In this document: positions 1-5,334 of the stretch, one piece after another
How the letters are laid out: every line of letters begins with the position of its first letter
How positions within the stretch are numbered: position 1 is the first letter of the stretch
Program-made: the position numbers and the translations under genes
The notes under the pieces: model-generated
Told to the model about the DNA's origin: nothing
What the model saw: only the letters and a program-made list of their open reading frames with translations
The model's database searches: none
Source: an uncultured Alphaproteobacteria bacterium
GTDB taxonomy: Bacteria; Pseudomonadota; Alphaproteobacteria; Reyranellales; Reyranellaceae
Direction: 5' to 3'
Assembly (NCBI GenBank): GCA_903929895.1
Contig: CAIYWM010000636.1
Span: 1 to 5,959 of the forward strand
DNA length: 5,959 nucleotides

Positions 1-1420
1 ACAGGGCCGAGCTGAACCAGGTATCGAGCACGTCGGGATCGCGTTCCAGCGCGACATCCTTGCCGTAATGCGCCCGTGCGTCCTGCTTCGCCTCCTCCTC
101 GGAGGGCGCGACGAACACCTTCTTGTCCGGCCCGTACCAGGCCGGGATCTGGTGGCCCCACCAGAGCTGGCGCGACACGCACCATGGCTCGATGTTCTCC
201 ATCCAGCGGAAGAAATCCTCACGTCCGCGCTCGGGCACGAACTTCACGCGACCGTCGCGGGCCGCCGCGAGCGGCGCCTCCGCGAGCTTCCGGGCGTCAG
301 CGTACCACTGCTCGGTGAGATAAGGCTCGACCGGCACGCCGCCGCGATCGCCGTACGGCACCGCATGCGTGTGCGGCTCGATCTTCTCGACGAGCCCCAG
401 CTCCTCCATCTCCGCGACGACAATCTTGCGCGCCTCGAAGCGGTCGAGGCCGCGGTACTTCTCCGGCGCCTTGTCGTTCACCCGAGCAAACTTGTCGAAG
501 ATGTTGATGGCCTCGAGATTGTGCCGGCGGCCGACCTCGAAATCGTTGAAGTCGTGCGCCGGCGTGATCTTAACCGCACCCGAGCCCTTCTCCGGGTCGG
601 AGTATTCATCGCCCACGATCGCGATCCGGCGGCCGACCAGCGGCAGCACCGCATGCTTGCCGATCAGATGCTTCCACTTCGGATCGTCCGGATGCACGGC
701 TATGCCGGTGTCGCCCAGCATCGTCTCGGGCCGCGTCGTGGCGACCACGATGAACTCGTCCGGGCTGCCCTCGATCGGATACTTGAAGTACCAGAGATGG
801 CCCTTCACCTCGCGCGACTCGACCTCGAGGTCGGAGATCGCGGTCAGCATCTTGGGGTCCCAGTTGACCAGCCGCAGGTCCTTGTAGATCAGCCCCTGCT
901 TGTAGAGTTCGACGAACACCTTGAGCACGGCCTTCGACAGGCCCTCGTCCATCGTGAAACGCTCGCGGCTCCAGTCGCACGACGCGCCGAGCCGACGAAG
1001 CTGGCTGGTGATCGTGCCGCCCGAATAGGCCTTCCACTCCCAGACCTTGGCGAGGAACTCCTCGCGGTTCAGCAGCGTCTTGTTGGCATCCGTCCGGGTC
1101 GCGCCTTCGACCGCAAGGCCGATCCCCTCCTGCTCGAGGTTGCGGACGACCACCATCTGGGTGGCGATGCCGGCGTGGTCGGTACCGGGCTGCCACAGCA
1201 CGTCGTCGCCTTTCATGCGGCGCCAGCGGATCAGCACGTCCTGCAGCGTGTTGTCGAGCGCGTGGCCCATGTGCAGGCTGCCCGTGACGTTCGGTGGCGG
1301 GATGACGATGCAATAGGGCTGCTTCGGCGACTCCGGATGGGCGCGAAAGGCACCGGCGTTCTCCCATTCGGGGTAGCGGCGGGCCTCGATTTCCTTGGGG
1401 TCGTAGGTCTTGTCGAGCAT
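1..1420 (-). CDS. valS: Valyl-tRNA synthetase, N-terminal 473 residues (3' end outside window)
   Basis: This class I aminoacyl-tRNA synthetase charges tRNA-Val in the cytoplasm and hydrolyses mischarged Thr-tRNA-Val. The frame is open from the ATG at 1420 to the window edge. Residues 41-53 read [13 protein letters not shown], which contains the HIGH-type ATP site (HMGH, 50-53). [13 protein letters not shown] follows at 76-88. The editing (CP1) domain is intact, with [14 protein letters not shown] at 226-239 and [13 protein letters not shown] at 285-297, the latter carrying the conserved editing aspartate (D290). The catalytic fold resumes with [14 protein letters not shown] (416-429) and [11 protein letters not shown] (463-473). 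The KMSKS loop, anticodon-binding domain and C-terminal coiled coil lie beyond the left edge; the E. coli enzyme is about 950 residues, so roughly half is present. The start is supported by AAGG seven bases upstream and by normal spacing to HIGH. It lies 68 bases after popZ, behind a terminator-like hairpin. Confidence 0.98.
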   Translation of the reverse strand, partial: MLDKTYDPKEIEARRYPEWENAGAFRAHPESPKQPYCIVIPPPNVTGSLHMGHALDNTLQDVLIRWRRMKGDDVLWQPGTDHAGIATQMVVVRNLEQEGIGLAVEGATRTDANKTLLNREEFLAKVWEWKAYSGGTITSQLRRLGASCDWSRERFTMDEGLSKAVLKVFVELYKQGLIYKDLRLVNWDPKMLTAISDLEVESREVKGHLWYFKYPIEGSPDEFIVVATTRPETMLGDTGIAVHPDDPKWKHLIGKHAVLPLVGRRIAIVGDEYSDPEKGSGAVKITPAHDFNDFEVGRRHNLEAINIFDKFARVNDKAPEKYRGLDRFEARKIVVAEMEELGLVEKIEPHTHAVPYGDRGGVPVEPYLTEQWYADARKLAEAPLAAARDGRVKFVPERGREDFFRWMENIEPWCVSRQLWWGHQIPAWYGPDKKVFVAPSEEEAKQDARAHYGKDVALERDPDVLDTWFSSAL

Positions 1421-1427
1421 CTCTTGG

Positions 1428-1431
1428 CCTT
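1428..1431 (-). promoter_or_regulatory. Ribosome binding site of valS
   Basis: AAGG on the minus strand lies seven bases before the valS ATG. It sits between the T-run of the upstream hairpin and the start codon, so a transcript must pass through the hairpin, or start inside it, to carry this site. Confidence 0.6.
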
Positions 1432-1465
1432 AAACGAAAAACGCCACGGTTGCGACACCGTGGCG
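1432..1465 (-). terminator. Intrinsic terminator or attenuator between popZ and valS
   Basis: Read on the minus strand, CGCCACGGT (1465-1457) pairs perfectly with ACCGTGGCG (1450-1442), giving nine base pairs around a six-base loop (GTCGCA). TTTTT (1441-1437), CG and TTT follow. This is the standard form of a Rho-independent terminator. It begins 23 bases after the popZ stop codon and its T-run ends 16 bases before the valS ATG. The plus strand has no T-run, so it acts in one direction only. I infer that it ends part of the pcm-tolC-popZ transcripts and that valS depends on readthrough or on a controlled antitermination step. Confidence 0.85.
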
Positions 1466-1488
1466 ATGAATGAGGGTGGCGCCTGGGG

Positions 1489-2079
1489 TCAGCGGCGGGT
1501 CAGCCGGGCAATCTCGCGTTCGACATAGCGCTCGACCATCGGCGGCAGATTGGTGTCCAGCCACTCCTTGAGCATCGGACGCAGCATTTCCTTGACCAGA
1601 TCCTCGATGGTCTGGCCGCCAACCGACGGGCCGGGATTGGTGGCCGCCGGCGGGGGCACGCTGTCCTGCACGGCCTGGTTCAGGCGCGCGAAAGCAGAGC
1701 TCGCCACTCCTGCGACCCCGTCACCGACGAGCAAATCAGCCTTCACGGCGCCCGTCGAGAGCGACGGCAGCGCAGGCGGAACCTCGTTGGCGGGTTGCGG
1801 CATCTCCGCCGGGTTCACGGACTTGACCGCCTGCAGCGGCGTCGGCTGTTCATTCGACATGGACTTGGGCTCTTCCACGATCTCGGTAAGCAGGAGGACA
1901 TCTTCACGCGGCGGCGACGGAGGTGCTGGCGGTATCACAGGCGGACGCTCTCCCGAATTTGCATTCCGCAGGCTTCCGACCTGCGCCCGGGCTTCGTCGT
2001 CCGAGATGATTTTGCGGATGGACGCCAGAATGTCGTCCATCGAAGGGTCCTTGTTCGGGGGCCCTTTGCCGTCGCTCAT
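1489..2079 (-). CDS. popZ: PopZ-family cell-pole organising protein (DUF2497)
   Basis: The product has 196 residues, near the 177 of Caulobacter PopZ. PopZ self-assembles into a condensate at the cell pole, anchors the chromosome origin through ParB and recruits polar regulators. The family architecture is visible. The N-terminal helix PSMDDILASIRKIISDDE (12-29) is the usual client-binding motif. A proline-rich and partly acidic, probably disordered linker spans about 43-155 (for example PPVIPPAPPSPPRED at 46-60). The C-terminal helical oligomerisation domain includes TIEDLVKEMLRPMLKEWL (157-174), NLPPMVERYV and EREIARLTRR. The start at 2079 is chosen because the conserved N-terminus begins there and GGGGAG lies nine bases upstream; the longer open frame to 2583 is antisense-like arginine-rich sequence inside tolC. 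Its ATG overlaps the tolC TGA as ATGA, suggesting translational coupling. The family is clear from both ends; a polar role in this organism is inferred. Confidence 0.93.
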   Translation of the reverse strand: MSDGKGPPNKDPSMDDILASIRKIISDDEARAQVGSLRNANSGERPPVIPPAPPSPPREDVLLLTEIVEEPKSMSNEQPTPLQAVKSVNPAEMPQPANEVPPALPSLSTGAVKADLLVGDGVAGVASSAFARLNQAVQDSVPPPAATNPGPSVGGQTIEDLVKEMLRPMLKEWLDTNLPPMVERYVEREIARLTRR

Positions 2080-3539
2080 TTTCCGCCGCTCCCCATCGGG
2101 GCGCTCCCGGCGACGCCGGCCGGTGAGGTGGAGGGCGGAATGATTCCCGTACCCGATTCGCCGCTGCTGCCCCAGCCGATCCAGCGGGACCCGACGTCCT
2201 TGTAGTAACGCTCCTCGTCGTAATACTCGACCGGCAGCGCCAGCGTGCGGGCCGTCAGGCGACCGATGCCGGCGAGCACGCCGTAGTAGGCGACCTGCAC
2301 GTCGTGGCGCGCCTGAATCAGGTTGACCTGCGAGTTGAGCAGTTCCTGCTCGGCGTTCAACACGTCCAGCGTGGTGCGCGAGCCGACCAGCGCTTCCTGC
2401 CGCACGCCGTTCAGCGCGACTTCGTTCGCTCGGACCTGCGATTCGAACGACGTGACCCGCGAGCGCGACGAGTCGAGCTGGCGCCAGGCACGGATCACGT
2501 TCTCCGCGACGGTGCGACGGGCGCTGTCGAGTTCGTTGCGGCGCTGCCCGACCAGTTCGCGTGCAGACCGGATACGCGACCATTCGCTGCCATTCTGGAA
2601 GATCGGGATCGTGGCCTGAAGGCGGACGGCGTAGTTGTAGTACCTGTCAGTCGGAACCTGCAGGTTGAATTGCTGCTGCAGCGCGCCGACCAGGTTGACC
2701 TGCGGCAGCAGGTCACCCACCGCCGAGTTCACGCCGTAATTGGCCGCCGTGATGCGGTGCGCGGCGGTGACGGCGCGAGGGCCGGCATCCATCGCCAGGC
2801 CGATCGCTTCCTCCTCCGACGACGGCAGCCCGCCGATCAGTGGGATCTCGCCCAGCTTTCCGGGCTTCTTGCCGATCGTACGCTGGAAGGCCGCCTCGGA
2901 GATGCGGACCTGGGTCTCGGCCTGGACGAGGTCCGCCTTAGCCAGTTCGAGGCGTGCTTCGGACTGCGCCACGTCGGTGATGGTCAGTTCGCCGACCCGG
3001 AAGCGCTCGCGCGTGGCGTCGAGCTGCTGGACCAGCACCCGCACGTTGTTGCGGCGGGCATCGGCGATGCCGATGTTCTGAATGAGGTCGGCATAGGCCG
3101 TCACCGCCGACAGCAACACGTTCTGCTCGGTCTCCGCGAGCTGGGCGCGCTGCGCCTGGATGTTGGACTGGGCCTGCTTGGTCTCGGCGATCGTCTTGCC
3201 GCCGCGGAACAGCGGCTGGACGGCCTGTAACGTCGTGAACTTGCCGTTCAGCGCGTAGAAGGTGGGCGTACTGCGCACCGAGTAGGAATCCTGCTCGACC
3301 TTGTTGTACTCGACGTTGAGCGTGACGCGTGGGCGCCAGTTGGCGACCGCCTGCGACAGCGTCTCGTCGGTCTGACGCAGGATCGCCCGGCTCGCCAGCA
3401 GGTCGGGGTTGCTGTTGTACGTCGTCGACAGGGCCTCGATCAGGCTCTGCGACCACGCGCTGGACGCGCCCCCGAGCCCGACCGCCAGGATGCACGCGGC
3501 CGCAGTGCGGGCATGCCTCAAACCGGGCCGGATACGCAT
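2076..3539 (-). CDS. tolC: TolC-family outer membrane efflux/type I secretion channel
   Basis: The 487-residue product forms a trimeric outer-membrane barrel with a periplasmic helical tunnel, serving type I secretion and drug-efflux pumps. A signal peptide is visible: basic MRIRPGLRHAR, hydrophobic TAAACILAVGLGGAS, and a likely cleavage after AWS (residue 30). Two outer-membrane efflux repeats follow, roughly 32-225 and 245-430. Typical stretches are NWRPRVTLNVEYN (67-79), LFRGGKTIAETKQAQSNI (110-127), RFRVGELTITDVAQSEARL (179-197), IPIFQNGSEWSRIRSA (311-326), and VGSRTTLDVLNAEQELLNSQ (385-404) ending in AYYGVLAGIGRLTA (417-430). The last 30 or so residues are a Gly/Ser/Pro-rich low-complexity tail. 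The start at 3539 is preferred to ATG 3605 because GAGGG lies seven bases upstream and the signal peptide begins there. It lies 84 bases after the methyltransferase gene and overlaps popZ by four bases. The family is certain; which transporter it serves cannot be told. Confidence 0.96.
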   Translation of the reverse strand: MRIRPGLRHARTAAACILAVGLGGASSAWSQSLIEALSTTYNSNPDLLASRAILRQTDETLSQAVANWRPRVTLNVEYNKVEQDSYSVRSTPTFYALNGKFTTLQAVQPLFRGGKTIAETKQAQSNIQAQRAQLAETEQNVLLSAVTAYADLIQNIGIADARRNNVRVLVQQLDATRERFRVGELTITDVAQSEARLELAKADLVQAETQVRISEAAFQRTIGKKPGKLGEIPLIGGLPSSEEEAIGLAMDAGPRAVTAAHRITAANYGVNSAVGDLLPQVNLVGALQQQFNLQVPTDRYYNYAVRLQATIPIFQNGSEWSRIRSARELVGQRRNELDSARRTVAENVIRAWRQLDSSRSRVTSFESQVRANEVALNGVRQEALVGSRTTLDVLNAEQELLNSQVNLIQARHDVQVAYYGVLAGIGRLTARTLALPVEYYDEERYYKDVGSRWIGWGSSGESGTGIIPPSTSPAGVAGSAPMGSGGK

Positions 3540-3546
3540 TGTTCTA

Positions 3547-3551
3547 CCCTC
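3547..3551 (-). promoter_or_regulatory. Ribosome binding site of tolC
   Basis: GAGGG lies seven bases upstream of the ATG at 3539 and decides that start over the in-frame ATG at 3605. The rest of the 84-base gap between the methyltransferase gene and tolC holds no convincing terminator or promoter. Confidence 0.75.
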
Positions 3552-3623
3552 ATCTTTGGACGCCACCCTAGCATCAGGCGGAACACTATTGGTAGCCCTC
3601 AGCATGGGAAAGACCCGGAGGCG

Positions 3624-4283
3624 TCAGAAGGTAAATCGCGCGGGCCGGGCAAAGCCCGGCAGCGGTGGCGTACCGGCATCGAAGAGCGGCCGCCCCGAGA
3701 CAACGCCGCCCTGCTTCACGAAGAGATGGGCGACACCGAGGGTGCCGCTCGGATCGGCAACCACCGTGGCCAGCCGGCCGCCCTCGGCAAGCTGGTCGGC
3801 AATGGCCTTGGGCACTTCGTGCACCGCGCCCTCGATCAGGATGACGTCATAGGGGCCAGACGCCGCAGCACCCTGCTCCGCCTCGCCCACCACTAGCTGT
3901 ACGCCAGTGACCCCGAGGTCGCGCAGCACCTGCCGAGCGCCTTCGGCGAGGCCCGCGTCGGCCTCCACCGCAACGACTGACTGGACCAGCCGAGCCAGGA
4001 TCGCCGCGCCATAGCCCAGTCCGGCAGCCAGGACCATTGCCTTGTCCCCGGCCTGAGGCTGCAGGATCTGGATCAGGCGAGCCAGCACCATCGGCTCCAT
4101 CATGAAGCGACCATTGCCCAGCGGCACGTCGTCATCGGCATAGGCGACCGAGCGCAGGCCATCGGGCAGGAAGCGCTCCCGCGGAAGCTCCCCGAGCGCC
4201 GCCAGCAGGCCGGCATCGTTGACCCGGTTGGGCCGGAGCTGCCCTTCCACCATGTTGCGTCGCGCGAGCGCGAAATCCGTCAT
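3624..4283 (-). CDS. pcm: Protein-L-isoaspartate O-methyltransferase-like protein (divergent, tolC-linked)
   Basis: The 219-residue cytoplasmic protein has the fold of the PCMT family, which methylates isoaspartyl residues with S-adenosylmethionine to start their repair. The N-terminus has RRNMVEGQLRPNRVND (8-23), LPRERFLP (33-40) and VAYADDDVPLGNGRFMMEP (46-64). The methyltransferase domain shows motif I as VLAAGLGYGAAILARL (84-99), an acidic end to strand 2 in VVAVEAD (103-109), YDVILIEGAVHEVP (145-158) and LAEGGRLATVV (165-175). Two departures stand out. The canonical QTISQP segment is replaced by GRFMMEP, and motif I lacks the usual acidic residue and appears two residues shorter than the common (D/E)xGxGxGY form. 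Fold assignment is confident; isoaspartate repair activity is not. The start has AGGGGGA five bases upstream and a strong promoter just before it, making it the first gene of the tolC-popZ-valS block. Confidence 0.85.
   Translation of the reverse strand: MTDFALARRNMVEGQLRPNRVNDAGLLAALGELPRERFLPDGLRSVAYADDDVPLGNGRFMMEPMVLARLIQILQPQAGDKAMVLAAGLGYGAAILARLVQSVVAVEADAGLAEGARQVLRDLGVTGVQLVVGEAEQGAAASGPYDVILIEGAVHEVPKAIADQLAEGGRLATVVADPSGTLGVAHLFVKQGGVVSGRPLFDAGTPPLPGFARPARFTF
3644..3660 (-). repeat. Perfect hairpin in the 3' end of the pcm-like gene
   Basis: GCCGGGC (3644-3650) and GCCCGGC (3654-3660) form a perfect seven-pair inverted repeat with a three-base loop, inside the last codons of the methyltransferase gene (PLPGFARP). 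No T-run follows on either strand, so it is not an intrinsic terminator. It could stabilise or mark a processing point in the mRNA before tolC, or simply reflect GC-rich coding sequence. Confidence 0.45.
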
Positions 4284-4288
4284 AGGCT

Positions 4289-4295
4289 TCCCCCT
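4289..4295 (-). promoter_or_regulatory. Ribosome binding site of the pcm-like gene
   Basis: AGGGGGA lies five bases upstream of the ATG at 4283 and supports that start. With the promoter just upstream, the expected untranslated leader is only about 20 bases. Confidence 0.75.
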
Positions 4296-4309
4296 AGATG
4301 TAGCGGTGC

Positions 4310-4339
4310 TATATAGGCGGCGGCGGACGAAAGCGTCAA
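4310..4339 (-). promoter_or_regulatory. Sigma-70-type promoter for pcm-tolC-popZ(-valS)
   Basis: On the minus strand TTGACG (4339-4334) is followed after 18 bases by TATATA (4315-4310), close to the housekeeping -35 and -10 consensus. Transcription would start near 4303, about 20 bases before the ATG at 4283. No other promoter this good is seen ahead of tolC or popZ, which supports one transcript for the block. The -10 and discriminator share 11 bases with the divergent tRNA-Cys promoter. Confidence 0.75.
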
Positions 4340-4361
4340 AGGTCTCTCCGTCGCGCCCGGC

Positions 4362-4391
4362 TTGACCGGTCCGTCACAGCATGAGTATAGC
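4362..4391 (+). promoter_or_regulatory. Sigma-70-type promoter for tRNA-Cys
   Basis: TTGACC (4362-4367) is followed after 18 bases by TATAGC (4386-4391). The start would be near 4398, about ten bases before the mature tRNA-Cys. The GC-rich discriminator (ACCGCGCGC) is typical of stable-RNA promoters that respond to the stringent response; that response is inferred, not shown. This is the only clear promoter ahead of the tRNA-Cys, tRNA-Asn and nudF unit. Confidence 0.72.
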
Positions 4392-4408
4392 ACCGCGCGC
4401 TTTCGTGC

Positions 4409-4482
4409 GGCCCGGTAGCAAAGCGGCTATGCAGAGGACTGCAAATCCTTCCAGGCCGGTTCGACTCCGGCCCGGGCCTCCA
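4409..4482 (+). tRNA. tRNA-Cys (anticodon GCA)
   Basis: The 74-base gene folds as a full cloverleaf. The acceptor GGCCCGG pairs with CCGGGCC (4472-4478), with discriminator T and encoded CCA (4480-4482). The D arm contains GCAAAGCGGCTATGC. The anticodon stem GAGGA/TCCTT encloses CTGCAAA, putting GCA at 4441-4443. The T arm is GCCGG-TTCGACT-CCGGC. It lies just downstream of its own promoter. Confidence 0.97.
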
Positions 4483-4499
4483 CGAATGCACAAGCGACA

Positions 4500-4547
4500 G
4501 GTCTTGCATGAGCGGACACGCTCTGTCACAAGACCGCGCCTTCGCGG
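4500..4547 (+). other. Structured spacer between tRNA-Cys and tRNA-Asn
   Basis: GGTCTTG (4500-4506) pairs with CAAGACC (4529-4535), enclosing an inner hairpin GAGCG-GACA-CGCTC (4510-4523). A second hairpin, CCGCG-CCTT-CGCGG (4534-4547), shares bases 4534-4535 with the first, so the two would compete at that edge. No T-run follows, so it is not a standard terminator. It may be a processing signal in a tRNA-Cys/tRNA-Asn precursor. The rest of the 95-base spacer shows no coding sequence and no convincing promoter. Confidence 0.45.
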
Positions 4548-4577
4548 CACCGATACCGCCGTCGCGACGAATTCCAT

Positions 4578-4652
4578 TCCGGAGTAGCTCAGCGGTAGAG
4601 CAGGCGACTGTTAATCGCCCGGCCGTAGGTTCGATTCCTACCTCCGGAGCCA
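4578..4652 (+). tRNA. tRNA-Asn (anticodon GTT)
   Basis: The 75-base gene folds as a full cloverleaf. The acceptor TCCGGAG pairs with CTCCGGA (4642-4648), with discriminator G and encoded CCA (4650-4652). The D arm is GCTC-AGCGGTA-GAGC. The anticodon stem GGCGA/TCGCC encloses CTGTTAA, with GTT at 4610-4612. The T arm is GTAGG-TTCGATT-CCTAC. No separate promoter is evident, and a strong terminator follows four bases later, so it is probably cotranscribed with tRNA-Cys. Confidence 0.98.
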
Positions 4653-4655
4653 ATT

Positions 4656-4688
4656 GGGGGCCGTTCTCGAAAGAGAGCGGCCCCTTTT
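4656..4688 (+). terminator. Intrinsic terminator after tRNA-Asn
   Basis: GGGGCCGTTCTC (4657-4668) pairs with GAGAGCGGCCCC (4673-4684) over 12 pairs, one of them G-U, around a GAAA tetraloop. TTTT (4685-4688) follows. It lies directly after tRNA-Asn and 19 bases before the nudF ATG, so it should end most tRNA transcripts and shape how much reaches nudF. The minus strand lacks a T-run. Confidence 0.9.
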
Positions 4689-4695
4689 CGCTTGT

Positions 4696-4699
4696 GGAG
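4696..4699 (+). promoter_or_regulatory. Ribosome binding site of nudF
   Basis: GGAG lies eight bases upstream of the ATG at 4708. It supports that start over the in-frame TTG at 4654, which would place the N-terminus across the end of tRNA-Asn and the terminator. Confidence 0.7.
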
Positions 4700-4707
4700 T
4701 GCAAATC

Positions 4708-5322
4708 ATGCCCTCGGTCGCCCTGCCCGGCGAGAAAGCCGAACTCATTGAGCGCACGGTGGCCTTCCAGGGCCATTTCCGCATGGCCCGCTACCGGTTT
4801 CGCCACACCCTCTATCTGGGCGGTCAAAGCGACGAAATCAGTCGCGAAGTGTTCGAGCGCGGCCGGGCCGCGGCCGTGCTGCCCTACGATCCGGTCCGCG
4901 ACGAGGTGGTGCTGATCCGCCAGTTCCGCGCCGGCACCTTTTCAGCCGGCCGCCATCCCTGGTGCTGGGAGATCGTGGCCGGGATGATCGAGGAAGGCGA
5001 AGCGCCGGCGGATGTGGCACGGCGTGAGGCGGTCGAGGAAGCCGCGGTGCAGATCCTGGACCTCCTTCCCCTCTATAGTCTCGTGCTCAGTCCGGGCGCC
5101 TGTTCGGAAACCTGCGACATCTTCCTGGGCCGCATCGACGCGTGTGGCGTCGGTGGCATTCACGGCCTGGTATCGGAGAACGAGGATATCCTCGTGCAGG
5201 CCATGCCTTTCACCGAGGCGTGCGCGCTCCTCGCTCGTGACGAGATCGACAATTCCGCCGCCGTGATCGCCCTTCAGTGGCTGGCACTCCATCGCGATGA
5301 GCTGCGCAGCCGCTGGGGCTGA
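4708..5322 (+). CDS. nudF: ADP-ribose pyrophosphatase, Nudix family
   Basis: The 204-residue enzyme hydrolyses ADP-ribose to AMP and ribose 5-phosphate, clearing a reactive product of NAD turnover. Its length and sequence follow E. coli NudF (209 residues). Shared segments include YRFRH (29-33), EVFERGRAAAVLPYDPVRDE (47-66), IVAGMIEEGEAPADVARREA (89-108), GIHGLVSENEDI (150-161) and IDNSAAVIALQWLALH (180-195). The Nudix box is G92-x5-E98-x7-R106-E107-x2-E110-E111, with the usual second glycine replaced by Ala113. LSPGACSE at 127-134 matches the proline about 15 residues after the box that marks ADP-ribose hydrolases, and the SENED loop holds the family's catalytic glutamate. It begins right after the tRNA-Asn terminator and converges on the next gene with a 12-base gap. 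Function is confident by family resemblance. Confidence 0.95.
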   Translation: MPSVALPGEKAELIERTVAFQGHFRMARYRFRHTLYLGGQSDEISREVFERGRAAAVLPYDPVRDEVVLIRQFRAGTFSAGRHPWCWEIVAGMIEEGEAPADVARREAVEEAAVQILDLLPLYSLVLSPGACSETCDIFLGRIDACGVGGIHGLVSENEDILVQAMPFTEACALLARDEIDNSAAVIALQWLALHRDELRSRWG

Positions 5323-5334
5323 TCGACCGAAGGC

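Larger units (their letters stand above)
4303..4396. repeat. 11-bp inverted repeat across two divergent promoters
   Basis: TATAGCACCGC occurs at 4386-4396 on the plus strand and at 4313-4303 on the minus strand, a perfect 11-base inverted pair 72 bases apart. In each case it covers part of the -10 element and the discriminator. A second inverted pair, CGCTTTCGT at 4398-4406 (plus) and 4335-4327 (minus), lies nearby, but it is in the spacer of one promoter and the leader of the other. The two pairs cross rather than nest, so together they do not make a simple hairpin. Confidence 0.6.

Noticed and set aside
68..1528. Long plus-strand open frame of 486 codons
   Set aside because: It is the antisense shadow of valS. 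The minus frame gives an unmistakable valyl-tRNA synthetase, while the plus product is Arg/Leu/Asp-rich with no family features.
1489..2583. Longer start for the PopZ-family gene at 2583
   Set aside because: The added N-terminus lies within tolC in another frame and is arginine-rich without family similarity. The ATG at 2079 has a ribosome site and begins the conserved N-terminus.
2304..3230. Plus-strand open frame of 308 codons opposite tolC
   Set aside because: Antisense shadow in GC-rich DNA; tolC on the minus strand has a signal peptide, ribosome site and family motifs throughout.
3540..3605. Longer tolC start at 3605
   Set aside because: It would bury the signal peptide behind 22 extra polar residues. 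The ATG at 3539 has GAGGG at the right distance.
4528..4577. Possible separate promoter for tRNA-Asn (GATACC near 4551)
   Set aside because: No acceptable -35 element lies at a suitable distance, and the sequence is GC-rich with weak -10 resemblance.
4409..4652. tRNA genes as attachment sites for an integrated element
   Set aside because: No integrase, no repeated tRNA 3' end and no change in base composition is visible in the window.
4654..4707. TTG start for nudF at 4654
   Set aside because: It would begin within two bases of the tRNA-Asn end and translate the terminator hairpin; GGAG before the ATG at 4708 is a better start.
4336..4827. Minus-strand open frame containing VGIEPTAGRLTVACSTA and PESNRPGRICSPLHSRF
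   Set aside because: These are the well-known false peptides made by translating tRNA-Asn and tRNA-Cys genes in antisense. The frame crosses two tRNA genes, a terminator and the start of nudF.
5307..5321. CAGCC/GGCTG hairpin at the end of nudF as a terminator
   Set aside because: Only five pairs and no T-run on either strand, and it lies inside the coding sequence.
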